This document shows positions 21,669-31,690 of a stretch of 64,000 nt of DNA, in pieces; within the stretch, counting starts at the first letter, position 1, and the number at the start of each line of letters is the position of its first letter. The notes below the pieces were generated by a model. The model ran no database searches. It had not been told where the DNA came from and worked only from the letters and a program-made list of their open reading frames with translations. Position numbers and translations under genes: made by a program. This DNA comes from Ichthyophis bannanicus (Eukaryota; Chordata; Amphibia; Gymnophiona; Ichthyophiidae). The DNA is taken from the NCBI GenBank assembly GCA_033557465.1, contig JAWIIG010000038.1, positions 2,790,001 through 2,854,000 of the forward strand, given 5' to 3'.

Positions 21669-24350
21669 AGATGGCCAGTCTAGGTCACAAGTACCTAGCA
21701 ATTTCCCCAAAAGACACAGGTTCCATAATGCTTGTATTGGGGCAAGAAGTGAATATCCCGGGTCCCCTTTAATAATGGTTTATGGAACTTTCCTCCAGGA
21801 ACTTGTCCAAACCTTTTTTAAACCGGGCTACACTAACAGCTTTTACTATATCCTCCGGTAATGAATTCCAGACTTTGAATATACGTTGAGTGAAAAAATA
21901 TTTTCTCTTATTAGTCTTAAATAGGTTACCCTGTAGCTTCATTGCATGTCCCTTAGTCTTTCTATATTTTGATGGCATAAACAATCGACCTACGTTTACC
22001 CGTTCCATTCCATTTATTAATTTATAGACCTCTATCATGTCTCCCCTCAGCCGTCTCTTTTCCAGGTTGAAGAGCCCTAACCTTTTTAGGCTCTCTTCAT
22101 AGGGGTATCCTTCCATCCCCTTTACCATTTTGGTGGCTCTTCTCTGTACCTTTTCTACTAATGCTATATCCTTTTTAAGATACGGTGACCAGAACTGCAT
22201 ACAATATTCAAGGTGGGATCGCACCATGGAGCGATGCAGAGGTATTATAATATCCTTTGTTTTATTCTCCATTCCTTTCCTTATGATACCTAGTGTTCTA
22301 TTTGCTCTCTTTGCCGCCACTGCAAACTGGGCGGAAGGTTTCAAAATGTTATCCAAGATGACGCCTGAAACCTTTTCCTAGGTAGTGGTTCCTAATATTG
22401 AACCTTGCATCGTGTAACCATAGTTTGGGTTGTTCTTTCCTAGATGCATAACTTTGCACTTGTCCACATTAAATTTCATCTTCCATTTGGATGCCCAGTC
22501 TTTCAATTTATCAAGGTCCTCTTGCAATTTTTCACAATCCTCATGGAGTTTTAACATCTTTGAATAATTTTGTGTCATCTGCAAATTCAATTTCACCAAA
22601 GGTATCTCATGAGGGACCTTGTCAAAGGCCTTCTGAAAAGCCACATACACTATATCAACCGACTACCTGTTTATTCACATCTTCAAAAAAACATAACAGA
22701 TTAGTAAGACAAGACCTTCCTTGTCTAAAGCCATGTTGGCTGTCTCCCATTAAGCCATGACTATCTATATGTTCAGTAATTTTGTTCTTTATAATGGTAT
22801 CTACCATTTTTCCAGAACTGATGTCAAGCTCACCAGTCTGTAGTTTCCTGGATCAACCCTGGAACCCTTTTTAAAAATTGGCGTTAAATTGGCCATCCTC
22901 CAATCTTCAGGTATTATAGATTATTTTAATGATAGTTCACAGATTACTAATATTAGGTCTGCAATCTCATATTTCAGTTCTTTCAACACCCTTGGATGTA
23001 TACCATTTGGTCCAGGTGATTTGCTACTCTTCAGTTTATCAAATAGTTGTAATACATCTTCCCAGTATATCAATATTTCTTTCAATTCTTCTGCAGTATC
23101 ATCTTTAAATACCATTTCAGTCATGGGTAACACCCCTACATCTTCCTCAGTAAAGACCGAAGCAAAGAATTCATTCAGTCTCTCCGCTATGGCCTTGTCT
23201 CCTCTTAGGGTCCCTTTTACCCCTCTATCATCTAATGGTCCAGATGACTCACACAGGTTTTTTGCTAATAATGTAATTAAAAAAGGCTTTATTACTAATT
23301 TTTGCTTCCACAGCAAGCTTTTTCTCAAATTCTCTCTTTGCATGCCTTATCAATGCTTTATATCTAACTTGCTGGCGCTTATTTTCCAGTTTGTCATTTG
23401 GCTCCTTTTTCCATTTCCTGAAAGATGTTTTTTGGCAACAGCCTTTCTGACCTCACCTTTAAACCATGCTGGCAGTTTTCTGGACTTCCTTCCACTTTTC
23501 TTAAAACATGGCATACAGCTGATCTGGCCTTCTAAGATAGTATTTTTAAACACCCATGCTTGATGTAAATCTTTAACCTTTGCAACTGCTCTTTTTAGTT
23601 TTTTCTTAACTATTTTCCTCATGTTATCATAGTCTTCCTTTTGAAAGTTAAAAGGTAGTACTGTGGATTTACTTACTGTCATTCCTCCATTTATTAAATC
23701 AAATGTGATCATGCTATGATCACTACTACCAAGTGGCTTCAATACCTTTATCTCTTGCACCAGATCTTGTGTTCCACTAAGGACAAAGTCCAAAATGGTT
23801 TCCCCTCTGGTAGGTTAATGAACCAGCTGCTCTATGAAGTAGTCATTTATTTCATCTAGAAACTATCTCCTTACCATGTCCTGCCATGACACTGACCCGG
23901 TCGATATCGGGATAATTGAAATCACCTATTACTATACTGTAACTTTTATTAACTTTCCTGATTTCTTTGAGCATTTCATCATCCATTTGTTCTCTTTGAC
24001 CAGGCGGTCGATAGTACACCCCCACTGCCATCACCTTCCCCTTCCCCCTTTTACATGGAATTTCAATCCATAGAGATTCTACAGTGAATTTTGTTTCCTG
24101 CAAAACCTTAAATCCTTTGTGACTCAATGCTCTCTCTAACATAGAGTGCAACCCCACACCAATTTGATCAGCTCTATCATTACGATATAGTTTGTATTCC
24201 ACTGGTTGTCCTCCTTCCACCATGTCTCTGAGATACCAATCATATCTAACCACTCATTTAGTACTATATATTCTAACTCTCCCATCTTATTTTTTAGACT
24301 TCTGGCATTTGCATACAAACATTTTAGAGGCTGTATTTTATTCATATTAA
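21669..24350 (-). pseudogene. CR1 LINE 'CR1-B', ORF2 (endonuclease and RT) with palm deletion
   Basis: On the minus strand the endonuclease runs from about 24350 (LKCLYANARSLKNKMGELE, MIGISETWWKEDNQW, VYYRPPGQREQMDDEM, IVIGDFNYPDID) to PLGSSDHSMITFDL near 23720. RT follows with LLAKNLCESSGPL, ERLNEFFASVFTEED, KSSKSPGPNGIHPRVLKEL, QKAFDKVPHE, and then jumps directly to the region around the ADDTK loop (NLQMTQNYSKMLKLHEDCEKL), so part of the palm is missing at about 22600. The C-terminus VRSHLEYCMQFWSPYLKKD, VEKVQRRATKMVKG, LEKRRLRGDMIEVYKLI is well kept. The 3' end (TAGGTACTTGTGACCTAGAC) at 21670-21700 is typical of the CR1/L3 group. Confidence 0.9.
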
Positions 24351-24559
24351 TCTAGCTATCGGTAAGCAGGAGTAATCTGGAATCTTTAAGCTCTGTCTGC
24401 TCTGTACTCAAGGACATTTGGGCTACTTTTGTCTTTATTGGAACCTCTCTGCTGATATGCCCTAACTTCAAACTTTTGCTAGTATCCTTCAAGGATACAT
24501 TGTTCCGAACCATGCACTCCTGGGCGACTGTCGGCTTCCCCTATTGTCTAGTTTAAAAG

Positions 24560-25030
24560 CTGCTCTCTCTTTTTTTAAAGGTTAACGCCAGCAGCCTGGT
24601 TCCATCCCAGTTAAGGTGGAGCGCATCCCTTCGGAAAAGCCCCTCCTTTCCCAGAATGTTCCCCAGTTCCTAACAAATCAAAAACCATCTTCCTTGCACA
24701 CATTGAGACTCCGGAGCTCTGCCTTGCTTTTGGATCTTGCGCATGGAACGGGAAGCATATTTCGGAGAATGCTACCCTGAAGTTCTGGATTTCAACTTCC
24801 TACCTAAAAGTCTAAATTTAGCCTCCAGAACCTCCCGCCCACACTTTCTTATGTCATTGGTACCGACAGGTACCAAGACAGCAGACTCCTCCTCAGCGCT
24901 ATTTAAGACCTTGTCTAGGTGGCGCGTGAGGTCCGCTACCTTCGCACCAAGCAGGCATGTTACCAGGCGATCCTCATGTCCACCAGCTATCTACATGCCT
25001 AATGATCGAATCACCAACTATAAAGGCTAT
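24560..25030 (-). pseudogene. CR1-B ORF1, SGNH-esterase domain
   Basis: On the minus strand, starting near 25020, the frame reads IVGDSIIRHVDSWW, with the GDS nucleophile block. After one frameshift it reads AKVADLTRHLDKVLNS, then VLVPVGTNDIRKCGREV with the GTND oxyanion block, EAKFRLLGRKLKSR, RVAFSEIC, and finally DALHLNWDGTRLLALTFKK with a D-x-x-H catalytic pair. This order (GDS, GTND, DxxH) is that of SGNH hydrolases, a domain known in ORF1 of CR1-group LINEs. At least one stop and two frameshifts show it is dead. The ORF2 of the same element lies downstream at 21669-24350. Confidence 0.82.
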
Positions 25031-25109
25031 CCTAACCCTTCCCTCTTGGGCACATGGTCCTGGAGAAACCTCCTCGGTGCAAAAGGGTTTTACATCACCT
25101 GGAGGACAG

Positions 25110-25245
25110 GTCCTAGCAACAGGATTTATTTTATTTTATTTATTTGTTATATTTCTATACCACCCCTTCCAGAGATCAGGGTCGGTTTACAAAGAACCCA
25201 AGAACATGTTACATAGAACAAGAACAAACCTTTTACAGAAAACTT
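25110..25245 (-). pseudogene. L2-type LINE 3' tail
   Basis: On the minus strand, GTAAACCGACCCTGATCTCTG, GGGGTGGTATAGAAATATAAC and an AAATAAATAAAATAAAATAAAT tail match the 3' ends of the other L2 copies here. No coding sequence is left. Confidence 0.65.
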
Positions 25246-25386
25246 GATTTGTGGGATCAGTTCCTGCCACACCAGGGTGATGCTCTCCAGTCACGTGACC
25301 TCTCCCCTCCATGGCAACAGGAATGCTGCCAGACTGGAGGTGGGACTTCAGTACTATATCCCTGTACTTCTGTCTCTTCCTTATTT
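25246..25386 (+). other. Left flank of the ORF1-only element
   Basis: No feature recognised. It was contiguous with 28382 onwards before the ORF1-only element inserted, and may belong to the LINE whose 3' end is at 28440-28520. Confidence 0.4.
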
Positions 25387-25403
25387 CCTCCTATGACCAT
25401 TTT
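25387..25403. repeat. Target-site duplication, left copy (17 bp)
   Basis: CCTCCTATGACCATTTT is identical to 28365-28381. The two copies bracket the ORF1-only retroelement, the signature of L1-machinery insertion. Confidence 0.93.
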
Positions 25404-25522
25404 TTTTATTTAAACTTTATCAATTTTTACATACAACGAAGCATATACCAAAACTTCATGGAAATTAAGACACTGGTATAGAAAAACAACAATGATATCC
25501 ATCAATATGAAATAAGGTAATA

Positions 25523-26845
25523 CGAGGGGGTACCGAAAAAAAACCAGGAATTATTTTTTAAAAGCTATTTATTTCAAATTCTTTACAAAACAACCTTATC
25601 CCCTTCAAAATACTCTCCATTACAACTGATACATTTGTCCCACCGGTGCTTCCACTATTCGAAACATTTTTTGTAGTCATCTTTAGAAACGGCTGACAGC
25701 TCCTCCCTCTTTTTTTCCTTGACTTCTTCAATGTTGTCAAATCGGTGTCCTTTCATGCCCCTTTTCATGCGTGGAAATAAGAAAAAGTCACACGGAGCCA
25801 GGTCAGGCGAGTAAGGTGCGTGGGGCAGCGGAACCATGCCATTTTTAGCCAAAAACTGTCTAACAGAGATGGCTGTGTGTGCAGGTGCGTTGTCGTGGTG
25901 GAAGAACCAGTCTCCAGTCTGCCACAAATCGGGTCTTTTTTGACGAACACTGTTGCGCAATCTTCTTAAAACTTCCAAATAAAAGGTTTGATTGACGGTC
26001 TGACCTGGGGGAACAAACTCTGAATGAACTACCCCCTTGGCATCAAAAAAGCAAATCAGCATTGTTTTGATGTTTGATTTGACTTGACGACATTTTTTTG
26101 GATGGGGTGACGATGACGTCTTCCATTGGCTTGACTGTTGCTTTGTTTCTGGGTCGTAACCATAGCACCATGACTCATCACCTGTAATGACCTTTGACAG
26201 AAAATCTGGATCAGTTTCAAGCTGTTGTTTCAAAACACGACATGTTTCAACTCGATGTTCCTTTTGATTGTCAGTCAGAACCCGAGGAACAAACTTGGCA
26301 GCAACCCTTTTCATTCCCAAATCTTCCGTTAAAATTCGCTGAACCGAGCTCCAAGATAACCCACTAATCTCTGACAGTTGATCAATTGTCTGTCGACGGT
26401 CTGTGAGCACAAGCTTTCTAATTTTTTCAATATTTTCATCGATTCGGGCAGTTGATGGACGCCCAGAACGAGGTTTGTCATCAATCGACATGTCGCCATT
26501 TTTAAACCAAGCAAACCACTGGTACACTTGACTTTTTCCCATAGCGTCATCTTGATAAGCTGTTTTCAACATTAAAACAGTTTCAGCAGCATTTTTACCG
26601 AGTAGAAAACAAAATTTCACAGCTGCACGTTGTTCACTTAAACTTGTCATCATAAAAAAAGAAACAAGAACAAAACAGCGCTAGCAAAAACAATCACTGC
26701 AGATAAACAGAACAAGCCAGGTCGACAACACAGGCGGCACTGAACTGACAATGAGTTGCACTATACACGCCTAGCGGCAGAAGTGCGTACTACACAAGCT
26801 CCGCCCACGGCAATGTTATTCCTGTTTTTTTTGGGTACCCCCTCG
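25523..26845 (-). mobile_element. mariner transposon, near intact
   Basis: The 1323 bp element is bounded by TA dinucleotides at 25521-25522 and 26846-26847. The terminal inverted repeats are about 28 bp: CGAGGGGGTACCGAAAAAAA on the left, with CGAGGGGGTACCCAAAAAAA reading inwards from the right. It sits in the 3' UTR of the ORF1-only retroelement, so it is the younger of the two. It encodes one transposase. Confidence 0.96.
25583..26653 (-). pseudogene. mariner transposase (DD34D), one premature stop
   Basis: From Met at 26653 the frame is open for 332 codons, then meets TAG at 25655-25657. It continues in the same frame for 23 residues (WKHRWDKCISCNGEYFEGD...) to TAA at 25583, so a full protein would be about 356 residues. 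The N-terminus has the paired helix-turn-helix region (QVYQWFAWFKNGDMSIDD, GRPST linker, LSWSSVQRILTEDLGM). Catalytic residues are the Asp of VITGDESWCYGYD, the Asp of HHDNAPAHT and, 34 residues later, the Asp of YSPDLAPCDFFLF, giving DD34D. The premature stop could arise from CAG by one transition. This gene is minus strand, like the retroelement hosting it. Confidence 0.95.
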
Positions 26846-26963
26846 TATTAAAGAAAACAAATTCCAGCGCTTACTATAGCTCACCATAAGAAGAAATCCA
26901 AGGAAAAATAATAAAATGACACCCACCAGAAGAAAGAAAAAGAATGTGAGCAAACGATCTTGC

Positions 26964-28298
26964 CTAACTTATCAGCAGCGAATCTGAGGACACCTCAGGA
27001 GGGCGGCGAGCACTGAGAAAGCCCACCAACTGGGACGGCTCATAGAAAATATATGACTCATTATTGAACCTAACCATACATTTACAGGGAAACTTTAAGA
27101 AATATAAACCCCCCAACAACAATACTCCAGGACATAATAACATAAATTCTTTCCTACATTTTTGAGTTTCTTTGGCTAAATCAGGAAAAACATGAACAGT
27201 CAACCCACAAAATTGCACAGTACGTTTCTTGAAAAACATACGGAGAAACCAATCCCTATCTGAAGCTAACGCAAACGTAGCTATCAATGTCGAAGGTAAG
27301 ACACCCTCAATTGTTGATGATTCCAAAATAGCAGAGATATTTAATACACCATACTGACCCCCTCTTTCCAAAGTTCCCTCAGCAGGGACTTTCTTCCCCG
27401 AAGGTAGATAATAAAGCTTAAGCATAGGAGGATGAGATACTACTGGAACCCCCAACACCTCCAAAAGATATTTCTTAAACATTTCATTAGCAGAGATAGA
27501 AGGCAACCTAGGAAAATTTATACACCGAAGATTACAATATCTAGAGGAATTTTCAAGCGTTTGAATCCTTGCTTTCAAAGCCAGCATATCTTTCTGTTGA
27601 AGAGAAACACCATCCTCAGAGGTAGAAGCCCTCTGCTGCAATTCTGTTACGGAAGATTATAAAGCTGTAACTTCAAGAGTATATTGTTGAAGTAAGTTAG
27701 TATGAACCTGAACCTGGGTGCCCAAAGTCACCACCTGGGGAGCTAAAAGTTCTCCAAGCTTGACTATGGCGGACCAGATTGATTCCAAAGTAAAGACAGC
27801 TGGTCGCTCCAATGAAAAAACTTGAGACTGCCCCAAGGGCTCCTCCGCTGACCGTCGCTCAATTCCTGGATCCCCAGTTGCAGAAAGGACAGCCGCCATT
27901 CTACCTGCAGACCTCCACAAACCCGGATACACTGCACTGGAAAGTAGAGTGGAGCCAGAAGCCTCACTTCTCCGTTGCGCTGCCGATCCTCCAGGGCCAG
28001 AACTCTCTCCCACAACGGAAGGAAGTTCCTCCTCAGCTGGCGCCGGAGTCCGCCTCAGCAATGGATCTTTGGGAGGTCGCCACTGCTCCGGCAGAGAGAT
28101 CTCAGGCCCTGAGTCACCCGTTGAGCCACCCAGCCCCGACCGTGACACAATGGGACTCTCCTCCGTTGGAACTGCAGACAGCCGTAGCGGCGTAACAAAT
28201 GAATCCAGTGGTCCAACCACCTGAGAGGGAAGGGTAGAGGGGACTACCAAGCTAGAGGAGGATTTCTTGAGCCCTTTCGCCTTCCTTTTACCCATCAC
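26964..28298 (-). pseudogene. L1-type ORF1 protein, one in-frame stop
   Basis: The frame is 445 codons with a single TAA at codon 214 (27657-27659). The N-terminus is Lys-rich (MMGKRKAKGLKKSSSS), then Pro/Ser-rich. Residues around 170-245 have the heptad pattern of a coiled coil (SIWSAIVKLGELLAPQV, LLQQYTLEVTAL, LQQKDMLALKARIQTLENSS). NLRCINFPRLPSISANEMF follows, the start of the RNA-recognition-like domain of L1 ORF1p, then a C-terminal domain (LIATFALASDRDWFLRMFFKK, FPDLAKETQKCRKEF). ORF1p is an RNA-binding trimer that coats L1 RNA. There is no ORF2 downstream. Confidence 0.85.
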
Positions 28299-28343
28299 AT
28301 GAAAGGTAAAATAAACGCCGCCACTAGAGCTCCAAGGCTAGAC

Positions 28344-28353
28344 GCCATCTTGG
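28344..28353 (-). promoter_or_regulatory. YY1-like site at the 5' end of the ORF1-only element
   Basis: CCAAGATGGC reads on the minus strand 11 bases from the element's 5' end. In mammalian L1 a YY1 site at the same place directs the transcription start. Function here is inferred only from motif and position. Confidence 0.45.
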
Positions 28354-28364
28354 ATTTCCTCCAA

Positions 28365-28381
28365 CCTCCTATGACCATTTT
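28365..28381. repeat. Target-site duplication, right copy (17 bp)
   Basis: This matches 25387-25403 exactly. It marks the 5' boundary of the minus-strand retroelement. Confidence 0.93.
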
Positions 28382-28520
28382 GATCTCTCTCTGTCTTGTC
28401 TAATTATGACGTTCCTTCTATTTCCTATCTTTGTAGCAGCTTCTTAATACTCTGTAAACCGCTCTGATGCGCTGCCTGAGCGGTATATCAAAAATTTGAT
28501 AAAGATGTTGTTTCTCTATA
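28382..28520 (+). pseudogene. LINE 3' end (plus strand)
   Basis: CTGTAAACCGCTCTGATGCG and GAGCGGTATATCAAAAATTT match the conserved 3' ends of the L2-group copies elsewhere in the window (compare 52375-52420). It was continuous with 25246-25386 before the ORF1-only element landed. Confidence 0.6.
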
Positions 28521-29370
28521 GGAATCTGTAGTGGTTTGGTTTGTTTTCCTTTCCCAACTAGAGGTGTATTAATGTTCTAGAATATTTGCTATGCTGACTT
28601 TTCATAAAAAGGGTTGGTAAGACTGCTGGTATCTTATTGAAGAGTATGATAAACCTCTGAGTGTCCATTTGCAGGGTTTTGTGTTAATTTTACACATTGT
28701 CTGGTAGTGAAAGGAGTCTGTGTTTCTGTCACTAATGTAGCAATAGAATTTGCATAGAATTTTTCTTGTTTGTTCAGTTGGAAAGTGAAACGTCCTATAT
28801 GTGCTCTGCGTCCATTGTTGGGAGAGTTTTATTGGTTTGCCTAGAAATATTCCATATGAATGAATCACCACACTATTGGACCAATATTCAAAGGCAATTA
28901 TGTAGCCTATGCATATATTTAAAAACAATTTTACCAATAATTTCAGGTCATTTAAACTGCTAAATAGTTAGATATTATCCATATATTTGAGCGTCATGTT
29001 AGAGGAGGAGCTAGGGCAATCCAGATGTGATATTTGAAAGAAAGCTTGATTGTACCGGGTTGGATACACAGTCAGGCATAAGCCCTAAGAAAGAGTTAAT
29101 ATCATTTGTAGCTCCTTATTTAATACCATTCTTGAAAACTCTGTAGAAGAAATTGGGTGAAAGGTTTAGATAGCATAAACATTAGCCTATGTTATTAGAA
29201 AGATAAGTAAAAGGCAAGCTGTTTACCCAGCCTCTCAGTCTTACAGTCTCTGGTCAGAGATATCAAACTGTCAGTGTTAGAATTAATTAGAATTAAGGCC
29301 TACATAGTCATGCCTGAGAATATATGTATGTCTTTTCATGATTGTCTATGACGTGCATGCCTATAGAAAA
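28521..29370. other. Apparent unique sequence, no feature seen
   Basis: About 850 bases of ordinary AT-rich sequence. No motif, repeat boundary or RNA gene is recognised. Confidence 0.5.
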
Positions 29371-29406
29371 GTATGTTATGAATATACGTAACACTAGACG
29401 TAGAAA
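29371..29406. repeat. Imperfect direct repeat flanking DIRS A, left copy
   Basis: GTATGTTATGAATATACGTA followed by ACACTAGACGTAGAAA is matched by 50983-51018 with about six differences. The two copies lie immediately outside DIRS A. Confidence 0.75.
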
Positions 29407-29671
29407 GCAGTTACTTACCTGTAACAGGTGATCTCTGGGAACAGCAGGAATAAGTCTTCACATATGGGTACGTCGGTACCGACGGAGTCTGCGTGGGAAC
29501 GCTCCCAGCGTCCAATCAAGAGCTTTTGGAAGCATCCCAGCACGCCTGCGTGCTGCCTTCCTGCCTTTCTCAACTGCCTCTCCTCAGTTAAGTTTTAAAG
29601 CTGAGACAAAGAGAGAGAGAGGAAAGGAAAGATAGATAGAGATACAACTCCTGGGGAGGTGGGAGGGTTCT

Positions 29672-29766
29672 GAAGACTTATTCCTGCTGTTCCCAGAGAT
29701 CACCTGTTACAGGTAAGTAACTGTGCTATCTCCAGGAACAAGCAGGAATGAGTCTTCACATATGGG
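29672..29766. repeat. Internal complementary region of DIRS A
   Basis: The first half is the reverse complement of the left terminus (CCAGAGATCACCTGTTACAG then GTAAGTAACTG). The second half is the reverse complement of the right terminus (ATCTCCAGGAACAAGCAGG). It therefore equals the complement of the joined element ends, the DIRS hallmark. Confidence 0.92.
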
Positions 29767-30130
29767 GACTCCCAAGCTGATATGGCTGGAGTCCCAGCAT
29801 GTCATAGGCTGGAACATGCTATCTCCCAGAACACCAGGCATCCTGAGGATGGAGGGTAGGAGTTGAAGAAAGAAGGATGCTGTGGAACAGTTAACCTAGC
29901 ATAGGACTGCAGAGATGGAGTCCATGTGTGGATGATGATGGTCATCAATAATATTGCAAAGGATATTGCAATATGGACCTCCCCTGACAGGATTTCACAG
30001 AAGTATGGAGGTTCATGGATCTACTGGGAAACCTAGTAGAGGACCTCACTGTAAGTGGAGGTAATAATCCTGTAGGAAAACCAGTGGAGGTCAGAATCTT
30101 GAAAGGTAACAGGTAACTCCAGTAGGGAAA
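29767..30130. other. Non-coding part of DIRS A, before insert B
   Basis: After the shared block GATGGAGGGTAGGAGTTGA the YR gene expected here is absent. No reading frame of note is present up to the insertion point of B. Confidence 0.6.
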
Positions 30131-30402
30131 GCACAGTTACTTACCTGTAACAGGTGATCTCTGGGAAAAGCAGAAATAAGTCTTCACATATGGGTATCGT
30201 CGGTACCGATGGAGCCTGTGCGGGAACGCTCCCCAGCGTCCAAAAGGAAAGCTTTTGGGAGCATCCCACAGCGCCTGCACGCTGCCTTCCCGCCTTTCCT
30301 AACTGCCTCTCTCCAGTTCGAGTTTTAAAGCTGAGACAAAGAGAGAGAGAGAGGAAAGGAAAGATAGATAGAGATACAACTCCTGGGGAGGTGGGAGGGT
30401 TC

Positions 30403-30497
30403 TGAAGACTTATTCCTGCTGTTCCCAGAGATCACCTGTTACAGGTAAGTAACTGTGCTATCTCCAGGAACAAGCAGGAATGAGTCTTCACATATGG
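30403..30497. repeat. Internal complementary region of DIRS B
   Basis: Same structure as in A: the complement of the left terminus followed by the complement of the right terminus, between the YR gene and the left terminal repeat. It is almost identical to the copy in A. Confidence 0.92.
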
Positions 30498-30612
30498 GGA
30501 CTCCCCAGCTAGAGATGCCTGGGAGATCACCCAGGATTTGAGTCCCTGGGAAGGGCTCTACTTCCCCCTATGAATCTCAGGCATCCAGTCAGGGATGGAG
30601 GGTAGGAGTTGA

Positions 30613-31690
30613 TTAGGTATGGAACAGGTGTTTGAGAACAGCCTGACCAAACAAGGCATCCCGGCGGGAGTCCTTGTCCAAGCAGTAATGGGCTGTAAAG
30701 GTATGAACCGAGGCCCAGGTGGCCGCCCGACAGATTTGGTCGATGGACACAGAGTTGAGATGAGCCATAGAGGCTGCCATGGCTCTCACATTGTGAGCTG
30801 TGACATGGCCCTCCAGAGAAAGGTTCTTACTCTGGTAGGTGAAAGAAATACACTGAGCAATCCAATTGGACAGAGTTCTCTTAGAGACTGGAAGTCCTAA
30901 ATGAGAGGGATCAAAAGCAACAAAAAGTTGAGAGGACTTTCTATGTTGCTGTGTCCTTTGTAAGTAGAAAGCAAGTGCTCTTTTACAATCCAGGGTATGA
31001 AGATTCCTCTCTGCACTTGATGCGTGAGGTCCTGGAAAAAAGACAGGTAAATACACCTCCTGGTTCAGATGAAAAGGTGAGACCACTTTAGGCATAAAGT
31101 GTGGATTAGTTCTGAGGACTACCTTGTCATGATGGAACCTTGTATAAGGAGGATTAGCCACTAAGGCTTGCAACTCACTGATACGGCGAGCTGAGGTGAC
31201 TGCAATGAGAAAAATAACCTTCCAGGAAAGGAATTTCAAGGAGGTAGTGGCTAAGGGTTCAAAGGGTGGCTTCATAAGCTGGCCAACAACCAGATTCAAG
31301 TCCCATGCCACTGGAGGTGGTCGGATGGGAGGTTTAGTCAAAAGAAGGCCTCTCATGAATCTTGCTATAAGAGGATGAGAGGAAATAGGCTGTCCATTGA
31401 GGGGTTTAAGGGATGCTGCAATAGCACTCAAATGGACTCTGATTGAGTTCGTTTTAAGGCCTGCATGGGATAAATGCAGCAAATACTCCAGTAAAGAATT
31501 CAGAGGTATTGCAAGAGGGTTAAGACCCTTCTCTGCACACCAAATGGTAAACCTTTTCCATTTAAAAGCATAGGAACGTCTGGTGGAAGGCTTTCTGGAA
31601 GCATGAAGGATATCCTTCACCTGCTGAGAAAGAGGTAAATCTTGAAGGTCTAGGCCTTCAGCAACCAGGCCCTGAGATGAAGAGACTGGG
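30613..31690 (-). CDS. DIRS B tyrosine recombinase
   Basis: The frame is open from about 31690 to the stop at 30613, roughly 355 residues. N-terminal core-binding region: VKDILHASRKPSTRRSYAFK, WKRFTIWCAEKG, LLHLSHAGLKTNSIRVHLSA. Catalytic domain: VTSARRISELQAL (first Arg), TAHNVRAMAAS (HxxR box) and FTAHYCLDKDSRRD (Tyr nucleophile). All canonical tyrosine-recombinase residues are present and no stop interrupts. In DIRS elements this enzyme integrates the circular DNA intermediate. The start is unclear because no Met lies near the domain; the gene overlaps the RT-RNase H frame ending at 31650. Confidence 0.9.

Larger units (their letters stand above)
25404..28364 (-). mobile_element. ORF1-only L1-derived retroelement (HAL1-like)
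   Basis: On the minus strand it starts at 28364 with TTGGAGGAAATCCAAGATGG and encodes one ORF1 (28298-26964). A short 3' UTR follows, ending in TTTAAATAAAAAAAA, a poly(A) tail, at 25404. It is flanked by a perfect 17 bp direct repeat. No endonuclease or RT sequence is present. Removing the mariner at 25523-26845 leaves about 1.64 kb. ORF1-only, L1-mobilised elements are known in mammals as HAL1; this looks like an independent counterpart. CCAAGATGGC near the 5' end resembles the YY1 site at the start of mammalian L1. Confidence 0.85.

Noticed and set aside
22889..23563. 224-codon plus-strand frame
   Set aside because: It is antisense to the CR1-B ORF2, which has clear motifs on the other strand.
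27812..28224. Plus-strand frames of 91-127 codons
   Set aside because: They are antisense to the ORF1 of the ORF1-only retroelement.
29410..30497. Repeated terminal blocks as long terminal repeats or a CRISPR-like array
   Set aside because: They are inverted termini and internal complementary regions of two nested DIRS elements; spacing and orientation fit no LTR or CRISPR.
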